A stretch of DNA of 64,000 nt. Origin: Mucor racemosus (taxonomy: Eukaryota; Mucoromycota; Mucoromycetes; Mucorales; Mucoraceae). The DNA lies in contig JAPEHQ010000008.1 in assembly GCA_027405735.1 (NCBI GenBank), positions 434,001-498,000 of the forward strand, read 5' to 3'. The notes below the pieces were generated by a model. It ran no database searches, was not told the origin of the DNA, and saw only the letters and a list, made by a program, of their open reading frames with translations. The translations under genes were made by a program, and so were the position numbers. Positions 55,043-64,000 of this stretch are shown here, in pieces (the stretch's first letter is position 1; each line of letters opens with the position of its first letter).

Positions 55043-56616
55043 ATGAGCTTAGACGACGAGCTTTCACTCTCATTTGCGTCTAGTATGGGCATTGAAAATA
55101 TACAAGACGAATATTTAGATCATTCTAATTTGTATACGGATTTGGACCAACTTGAAAAATCAGTTGATGCAGAATTTGAAGAATATATGAACCGAGCACG
55201 CTCTTTTCCATTCAAAGAAAGCAAGAAATCATTAGAAGATGCGTCGATTCACTCTGATTATGAGATATTAGGAGAAGAATTACTAGATCAGAAAAATGAA
55301 AATGCCCAAGACGACTCCTGGCAACGATATTTAAACAATAAACAATCTGATGAGCATTATAACGTGAAACCATTTGGAAATACAAGCTTTTCTGAAGCAC
55401 AAAATAATAGTCGATCTACATCTCCTGGCGAATACTTCGGTGCTCGATCTTTGCCATTTAATCATGATTGGCAAAAGCAGAGAGAAGAAAAGGAGGAATT
55501 GCAAGATCAAGACTTTGATTGCACACAAGTGAGTGGGTTGATTTTTTTTTTTTTGGTTTGCATATTTTAAAAACTTAATGTTTGCTTTGTTAGTCATCTT
55601 ACAGTAGCAAGGATCGGCAGGTAATTTTTTGTTTTTTTCTTTCTAATTGTAGGCATGATATCTGACAGGTGAATTAGAGAAATGCAATCGAAAAATCATT
55701 AGATTCAAGATTTGTAAGTAAAGAAAATGACAAAAACAAGAACGGATCAAGAAACTTATATTTTGCCACAAATCTATAGATTAGTTTACCAAAATCACTC
55801 GGCGTCTATCCAAAATATGAATTACCAGAGATAGAACTTCATCACCCATATACCCAAAAGCAAACCTATTCAAATGGATCATCTGTTTCTTCAACTCGTC
55901 AACAATGCGCATCAAGAGAACAGCGACAACAGCGACAACAACAAGATTTACAACAACAATTACAAAATGCACAATCAGATAATAGCGATTACCATGGAGT
56001 TCGATCTTTAAGCAATAGCCACAGCACTAAATCTTCCAATGTTCCTAATGCTATTTACTCTATAGAACCATCCTCTCCTTTACATTTTCTATGCGAGATA
56101 TCACCAAAAACAATCTATGCCAAAGTAATTTATTTGAAATTAAGAAATTTGAGTTCAACATCTGTCAGAAAATATTCATTATTTGCAGCAAAGAATATGC
56201 TCGATTTCGAAACTACTGAAGGTTTAATATTGGAGCATGAAGTAGTGGAAGTGAAAATTAAGATTCGATCTAGTGCGCTTGTTTACTATCAACGACAACA
56301 GGTGAATGATGAATATCCATCTCTTTCAGATAAAGTTTTGGTCTTGATAGATCATCAACATGTAAATGAGTTGGATGTAAATATTGATTTTATGGCACTT
56401 GAAGACGAAGAAGTAGAGGAAGAAGAAGAAGAAGAGGAGGAAGAGGAAGAGGAAGAGGAAGAGGAGGAGGAGGAAGAAGAAGAGGAAGAAGAGGAAGAAG
56501 GCCTAGTAGTAGATGTCAAACAAGAGAAACTAGATGAAGAAGCTTTACTATTGGCAAATCGACCTAAATGTCGATTTTGTGCATTAGAAAAAGGATACCC
56601 ATTATATAATTTGTAA
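55043..56616 (+). CDS. Protein with MSP/ASH-like immunoglobulin-fold domain, acidic tail
   Basis: Five segments of one gene: four introns were considered and three are needed. Exons 55043-55528, 55594-55620 (27 nt), 55678-55713 (36 nt) and 55780-56616; 461 residues. The two microexons are in phase and have clean GT-AG ends. The N-terminal 250 residues are charged and disordered, with repeated FPF/LPF(K/N) motifs (RARSFPFKES, GARSLPFNHD, HGVRSLSN). Residues about 290-385 form a beta-rich domain: SSPLHFLCEISPKTIYAKVI, LKLRNLSSTSVRKYSLFAA, VVEVKIKIRS, resembling the ASH/MSP fold of ASPM-SPD2-Hydin or VAP proteins. A run of about 34 mostly Glu residues follows, then CRFC. Centrosome-type function is possible but unproven. 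Confidence 0.65.
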
Positions 56617-56722
56617 TAAATATTCGTTTTTTCTAGTGTTTTTTTTATTCATTTTGTTAATTTGTAAAAGAAAGTATTTTTATATATTGTAATATACAAG
56701 GATTATTTGTTGATTTTTTGTT

Positions 56723-57022
56723 TTACCAAGATGACTTCTTGACACCAGGAAGTTCACCATTCAAAGCCTTTAAACGAAATTGAAATCTACATAATTTGAA
56801 TTCACGGAGAACACCATTACCATGACCAGTGGCAACGCAACGGTTATGAATAAATGTAGGCGAAGAGTTTCTAGGCATGGCATTTAATTGAAGTTGAGCT
56901 TGGTGGCGCACACGAGCAGGTAATGTCTCATTTCTAGTGATGTATCTGAAAGCTTGACGAGTAATTTCGTTGTCGGCAACTGCTTGGCGAGCCTTGATAT
57001 CACGGAGTACACGGCACCTCAT
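56723..57022 (-). CDS. Mitochondrial ribosomal protein uS14m (Mrp2)
   Basis: 99 residues in one exon: [20 protein letters not shown] ... [20 protein letters not shown] ... [20 protein letters not shown] ... [10 protein letters not shown]. This is the S14 core and C-terminal signature (R-C-x-x-(T/S)G-H-x-R/G, L-C-R-x-x-F, G-x-L-P-G-V-K-K). It binds small-subunit rRNA in the mitochondrial ribosome. A longer frame starts at 57124, but its extra residues are Pro-rich and unlike the family; the start at 57022 aligns with yeast Mrp2, whose own N-terminus is about 15 residues longer, so a small upstream exon is possible. Confidence 0.9.
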   Translation of the reverse strand: MRCRVLRDIKARQAVADNEITRQAFRYITRNETLPARVRHQAQLQLNAMPRNSSPTFIHNRCVATGHGNGVLREFKLCRFQFRLKALNGELPGVKKSSW

Positions 57023-57622
57023 ATTGTATATCTGTTGTATGTCAAGAAGAAAATGAATTGGAAACTGTGGGAGGGGCCAAGGTTTAGGTAAAGGGTAGGG
57101 GTTGAAATTCAAAATGTGGGTCAAGGATCCCGAAAAGGGTCACATTCATATCCAATTAACTTGAGGTAATTACTTGTCAATGCCAATAATAAAATGGTAC
57201 TTTCATGATCAAATTCATGAATCAGAAGCTGCACTTGATGTATATATTATATTACTCATCGAAATCTATTTTCCTATATGGTTTTACTCATGATTTAGGT
57301 TTCAAAAAAAGCTGTAAATGTCCAATTTCATGGCTGAGTTTGGGTAACATTTAGTTGACATTTGGATATGTTGTAATCGAATTAGACAATAAACACATAC
57401 ACAATTGGATCAATAAAGTGCCTCAGCGCTCCGTACATGCCTTCCTGTAAGATTTCCATAGTCTATCATATCTTTATTGTACATTAATGAAGAGCTATAG
57501 TCGGTGACGTACCAAAAGGTGGCTTACAAGCGCCATTCGGCACTCCGCGCTTCTAGAAGCAAAGTGCAAATTGCAAGCTTTTTCAAATAGTCAATAACCC
57601 TTTCTTTACTAATACAACATAA
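57023..57622. promoter_or_regulatory. Shared divergent promoter of uS14m and clf1 genes
   Basis: 600 bp between divergent starts; no gene or repeat. ACAACATAA(ATGG) precedes the clf1 start. Confidence 0.45.
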
Positions 57623-59924
57623 ATGGATGCTAAAGAAACAACTAGTGGTTTCGGAAAGAACCCTAGACCTCCCAAGGTAATAATAAAAAAGTCAAATGTA
57701 AATTATTCCAAATAAAACAGATGCTCATCTCTCAATTCAATGTAGGTCAAGAATAAGAGTGCTGCTCCAGTTCAAATCACGGCCGAGCAGATTCTTCGTG
57801 AAGCTCATGACCGTAGACTTGAACCAACACATAATATTCCTCAACAAAAGATTGCAGATTTAGAAGAATTATCAGAATTTAGACAACGTAAACGTAAAGA
57901 ATTTGAGGATAACATTAGAAAGAATCGATTAAATATCAGTAATTGGATTAAATATGCCAACTGGGAAGAAAGTCAAATGGAATTTCAGCGTGCTCGTTCA
58001 GTATTTGAGCGTGCACTTGATGTTGAATGGCGTAACAATGCTTTGTGGTTACGTTATGTAGATATGGAATTAAAAAACAAGAGTGTAAATCATGCTCGTA
58101 ATTTGCTCGACCGTGCTACTACCTTATTGCCTCGTGTTGATCAATTTTGGTACAAGTATACCTACATGGAAGAGACTTTGGGTGATGTACCAAAAGCTAG
58201 AAATGTATTTGAACGTTGGATGAAATGGGAGCCTACAGAAAATGCTTGGATGGCTTATATCAAGATGGAATTGCGTTATAATGAAAAGCAACGTGCTCGT
58301 GCTATTTATGAAAGATTCGTTAGTATTCATCCTGAACCTGCCAATTGGATTAAATGGGCTAGATTCGAAGAAGAACACAATAATCTCAACAAATGTAGAG
58401 AAATCTATACTGCAGGTCTTGAATATTTAGGGGAGGAAAAGATAGATCAGAAATTACTTGTTGCATTTGCCAAATTTGAAATCAAAGCTAAAGAGGTAAA
58501 TATAGCAAATAATTTAAATCAGAATAGATATACTAACAATACCCATAACTGCAGTTTGAGAGAGCTCGTGTTATTTTTAAATACGGTTTAGATCGTCTTC
58601 CTAAATCAAAATCACAATCTTTATACAACCAATACACTAATTTTGAAAAGCAATATGGCGATAAAGCAGGCATTGAAGATGTTGTTATTGGTAAAAGACG
58701 CGTGCAATATGAACAGGAGATTGAAGAAAGCCCAAAGAATTACGATATTTGGTTTGATTATGCAAAATTGGAGGAATCTGCTGGCGATCCAACTCGAGTT
58801 CGTGAAGTTTATGAAAGAGCAATTGCACAAATGCCACCAGCTGAAGAGAAGAGGTTTTGGAGACGTTATATTTATCTTTGGATTAATTACGCACTTTATG
58901 AAGAACTCGAAAGCCAAGACATTGAACGTACACGACAAATCTATGAACAATGCATTCAACTGATACCACACAAGAAATTCACATTTGCAAAAATTTGGTT
59001 AATGTATGCACAATTTGAAATTAGACAAATGCAAGTAGGACAAGCAAGAAGATTGCTCGGTAGAGCTATTGGTGTTTGTCCTAAAAACAAACTATTCAAA
59101 GGATATATTGATTTAGAATTTCAGTTAAGAGAATTTGATCGTTGCCGTACTATTTACACAAAATATCTTGAATATGACCCTTCAAATTGTTCTGCTTGGA
59201 TCCAATTTGCAGAATTGGAAAAGAATGTTTTGGATGAAGTGGAAAGATGTCGTGCTATCTTTGAGCTTGCTGTTTCTCAAGAGAATCTCAATATGCCTGA
59301 ATTATTATGGAAAGCTTATATCGATTTTGAAATCGGAGAGGAAGAATATGAAAAGACAAGAGACCTCTATTATCGTTTGTTGGAGCGTACTGAACATGTC
59401 AAGGTTTATATCAGTTTTGCACAATTTGAACTTTCTATACCTTATGAAGGAGGAAATGCAGAAGGTGTTACACGTGCTCGTAAGATCTTTGAAGGTGCTT
59501 ATAATAAAATGAAGGAGAAAGAACTCAAGGAAGAGGTAAGAATTTCATCAATGTTTTACTTGTTAGCAATGGATTAATTTGACATTTGATAGCGTGTTCT
59601 ATTGCTTGAGGCATGGAAAGACTTTGAAGAGAATTATGGTGACGACACAAGTAGAGAGATTGTTAAAAAGAAGATGCCCAAGGTTGTCAAGAAGAGAAGA
59701 AGAGCTGCAGATTCAACCGAAGATAATATCATTTGGGAAGAATACTTTGACTACATCTTTGCAGATGATGAAGTACAAAATCGCTCGCTTAAATTCTTGC
59801 AAATGGCACAAGCCTGGCAAAAGGTTAGTTTAATTTTATACATCATGATTATAATAATTTAACACAATTTTAACGTTAGAAAAAGGAACAAAGCGGCGAT
59901 GAAAGTAATAATAATGAATCTTGA
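57623..59924 (+). CDS. clf1: Pre-mRNA splicing factor Clf1 / crooked neck
   Basis: HAT-repeat scaffold of the NineTeen/Prp19 complex in the spliceosome. Five exons: 57623-57676, 57746-58495, 58555-59535, 59593-59823 and 59880-59924; 686 residues, equal to yeast Clf1 (687) and shorter than human CRNKL1. The conserved start [20 protein letters not shown] is followed by more than a dozen HAT units, for example [34 protein letters not shown] and [20 protein letters not shown]. The C-terminus has the family's KKRRRA and [12 protein letters not shown] blocks. A 45-nt last exon adds a short hydrophilic tail. All introns are 56-69 bp. It converges on the aldehyde dehydrogenase gene. Confidence 0.96.
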
Positions 59925-59994
59925 TAAAATTGTTAATAATAAAATGTTTATATATCTGTTGTTTTTCTGGTAGACGATCATTTAAAAAAGAAAC

Positions 59995-62016
<2,022 letters not shown>

Positions 62017-62886
62017 ATTAAAATGAGGGAAAGACGGAATGAGAAAGAACAAGAAAATATTTACTTTTTTTCTTTTATTTAACTAGCCAAAAATATCAAT
62101 ATGCGTGATAGAGTTTATGTAAGTGGAATCCCACCTTTTTCAATCATTATATAGCTTGAGCTTTTTTCTCTCCTGAATGTTCAAGTAACACAGAATAACA
62201 AGTTTTTGGCGTAAACTATTCGAACTTGGTATCTATTGCATTCTATTATTTTACTGCTATTGTGAGGTAGCCACCACCATCGCCGCAACCATCACATTGA
62301 AAACCCCGACCATTAGGTCAAACGCTGCATTGACGCATAAAGTGTACCCCCAAAATAAGTTTTTTAATTTGGATAATTCAAAACAAAAAATACAATGGTA
62401 AATATGATATGCATGATACTATTTTCCAACAGAAAAACAGCATATTATATTGCAGTTTTTTTTTCGAAAAAAACCCTTTAAAAGTAATGATGTCTCAAAA
62501 CGTTTAACCCCAGAACCTTGATTTCTGAATTTATGCAGCCGTTCAAGCATGCAAATATGAAATCAACTTGCTCACCACAGAATGCAGATCTACAACTGAA
62601 TTATATCTTGCATTTCTGATTTGATTATTTTGATTTCCATTGCTCTGTGATTGAGCAAACGTGGTGTATATTGAGTAATTGGATCTTCCAATGGAATTAG
62701 CAGGAAGTATAACATGCTTGATTTTGGAAACAGGCGAAGGATATTCGGTGCGACATAAGGCCGAATGTGTCACTTTCTGTAGTATTTGGCGGTCAGTCAA
62801 TATCCGTGATTAAAGACTTCTATAGAAACATGTAATTGTCTTTTCCTTTCTTCTTTTTTATTATATATAATCATTAAAAAGTAAAA
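62017..62886. promoter_or_regulatory. Divergent intergenic region (ALDH / AIG1-like)
   Basis: 870 bp between divergent starts. A minus frame at 62543-62800 has no recognisable features. Confidence 0.4.
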
Positions 62887-63789
62887 ATGCCATCTAAAGG
62901 ATTGAATTTACTACTTGTAGCTGCTGGGCTTGGGGTTAATTTATATGGTTTGTATGGTGTAAGATTTGGTTTACCTATGCCTGGGTACGGTGGTCATTTC
63001 CAGGTAAACAAAAGCAAAATATAACGTAAATAATATCAAGGAAACTCATCACAAAAGTAGTTCTTGACTATTGTTGGACTTTTGGTCGCTACATTGTCTT
63101 CTATTGTAAGAATCATCAATTTGTTGACGGGAACCCTTAGACGTAAGTTGGAATGAAAACGTAGGATGTCCGTGCTGTAATTTAGACTTTGTTTTTCCAA
63201 TTATAGCTGTATATGAAGCATTAACAGCCATTGCTACACCTGTAAGTTTTTGTGAAAAAAGTGTCAATTTATTACCATCTAATTGCATCTTTGTATAATA
63301 GGTTGAAGGTTTGGTTAGTGTCCTTTATTGGCCTATTATTTTATACGACAAAAATATGTTGGTGCTCGAGGATACCATCTTTGATTTGCCTTTAGTTTTA
63401 GATGTGAGTCTGCATCTTATTCCTACCATCGTCTGCTGGGTTGACTTTATGGTATTTAACACTGGATTTAAGAGATCACCTATCCATATTTTGGCAATTT
63501 ATGCTTTTACTATGCTTTACTTTGTTTGGGTTAATATTTGCCATGATCACAATGGTTATTGGCCATATCCCATGTTGGGTCTCTTCAAGAATGATTATTC
63601 AAGAGGTGCTTTCTTTCTTTGCTGTGGCTGGTTCTGTTCACTTTTGTATAAATTAAGTAAGTGGTTTAGTCTATGGCATAAACATATTTAACTAAATCTT
63701 TATAATTAGTCGCAAAGGGACACTCTATGATCCATCCTGGCGATACAAAAGAAACATTAAAAGAGCTCAAGGATAAGAAGACTCAATAA
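62887..63789 (+). CDS. AIG1 / FAR-17a-like integral membrane protein
   Basis: Five exons: 62887-63003, 63061-63142, 63207-63241, 63302-63656 and 63710-63789; 222 residues with about six transmembrane helices. The family pattern is clear: the helix ending FLTIVGLLVATLSSIV, SVLYWPIILYDK, DVSLHLIPTIVCWVDFMVF with its conserved His and Asp, and AIYAFTMLYFVWVNICHDHN followed by GYWPYP. Animal AIG1 and ADTRP are threonine hydrolases of fatty acid esters of hydroxy fatty acids, using a Thr and a His in the membrane. A possible Thr in helix 2 (FLTIVG) and the His in SLHLIP are present. Fungal substrates are unknown. The C-terminal tail is Lys-rich. Confidence 0.88.
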
Positions 63790-63895
63790 CCCTCTTTTCC
63801 CTCCCTAAACTTATCGTACAATGTAATTTTAGTTCCGAGTACTACAATGTATAATGCATGGATTGTAACATACATAAATGACACGATGCTCAGCA

Positions 63896-63970
63896 TAAAA
63901 TAAAATAAAATAAAATAAAATAAAATAAAATAAAATAAAATAAAATAAAATAAAATAAAATAAAATAAAA
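63896..63970. repeat. (TAAAA)n microsatellite
   Basis: 15 perfect 5-bp units, about 105 bp after the stop of the AIG1-like gene. Confidence 0.97.
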
Positions 63971-64000
63971 ACCTTCTTAGAAACACACAACTGTATCAAA

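Noticed and set aside
56723..57124. Longer N-terminus (34 extra residues) for uS14m
   Set aside because: The added residues are Pro-rich, unlike the family or a mitochondrial presequence; the internal Met at 57022 fits the S14 start better.
62543..62800. 85-residue minus frame upstream of the AIG1-like gene
   Set aside because: No domain, no neighbouring support, and it lies in a divergent promoter region.

Overview
This window looks like nuclear DNA of a fungus, most likely an AT-rich early-diverging one of the Mucoromycota (Mucorales-like) type. The evidence is eukaryotic: almost every gene is split by GT-AG introns of about 50-85 bp, and the gene set includes Tra1, the splicing factor Clf1, Trm11, Svf1, an Apa2-type phosphorylase, a fatty aldehyde dehydrogenase and a PCT-type cytidylyltransferase. 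There are also two nuclear-type tRNA genes and degraded Ty3-type retroelements. The species cannot be named from the sequence.

Layout. 1-4243: N-terminal third of Tra1 (minus strand, runs off the left edge). 4244-17510: about 13 kb without a convincing host protein gene, packed with nested repeats: a repeat I call A, a hAT-like MITE, LTRs, a decayed Ty3-type gag-pro-RT, tRNA-Gly and a second decayed element with an integrase remnant. 17689-33370: compact genes: an acidic orphan protein, an FAD monooxygenase, an NDUFA4-like subunit, choline-phosphate cytidylyltransferase, a bHLH factor, a NEPRO/Rmp1-like protein, Trm11 and Svf1. 33371-48203: a second desert of about 15 kb with repeat C, two dead dynein intermediate chain fragments, solo LTRs, initiator tRNA-Met and nested insertions. 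48204-63789: compact genes again: an orphan Q/N-rich protein, Apa2-like phosphorylase, a rhomboid-like membrane protein, an ASH/MSP-like protein, mitochondrial uS14, Clf1, aldehyde dehydrogenase and an AIG1/FAR-17a protein.

Functionally most genes are housekeeping: transcription co-activation (Tra1), splicing (Clf1), tRNA modification (Trm11), rRNA processing (NEPRO-like) and mitochondrial function (NDUFA4-like, uS14m). Several concern lipids or aldehydes: PCT, Svf1, fatty aldehyde dehydrogenase and AIG1. The bHLH gene sits directly upstream of PCT on the same strand.

The most unusual content is in the two deserts. Insertions there can be ordered in time by their target-site duplications (TSDs): hAT-like MITE inside LTR-B, LTR-B inside repeat A, and a MITE and a 184-bp LTR inside repeat LTR-C. 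LTR-type repeats lie 77-135 bp downstream of both tRNA genes. Dead dynein intermediate chain fragments lie beside repeat C at two places.
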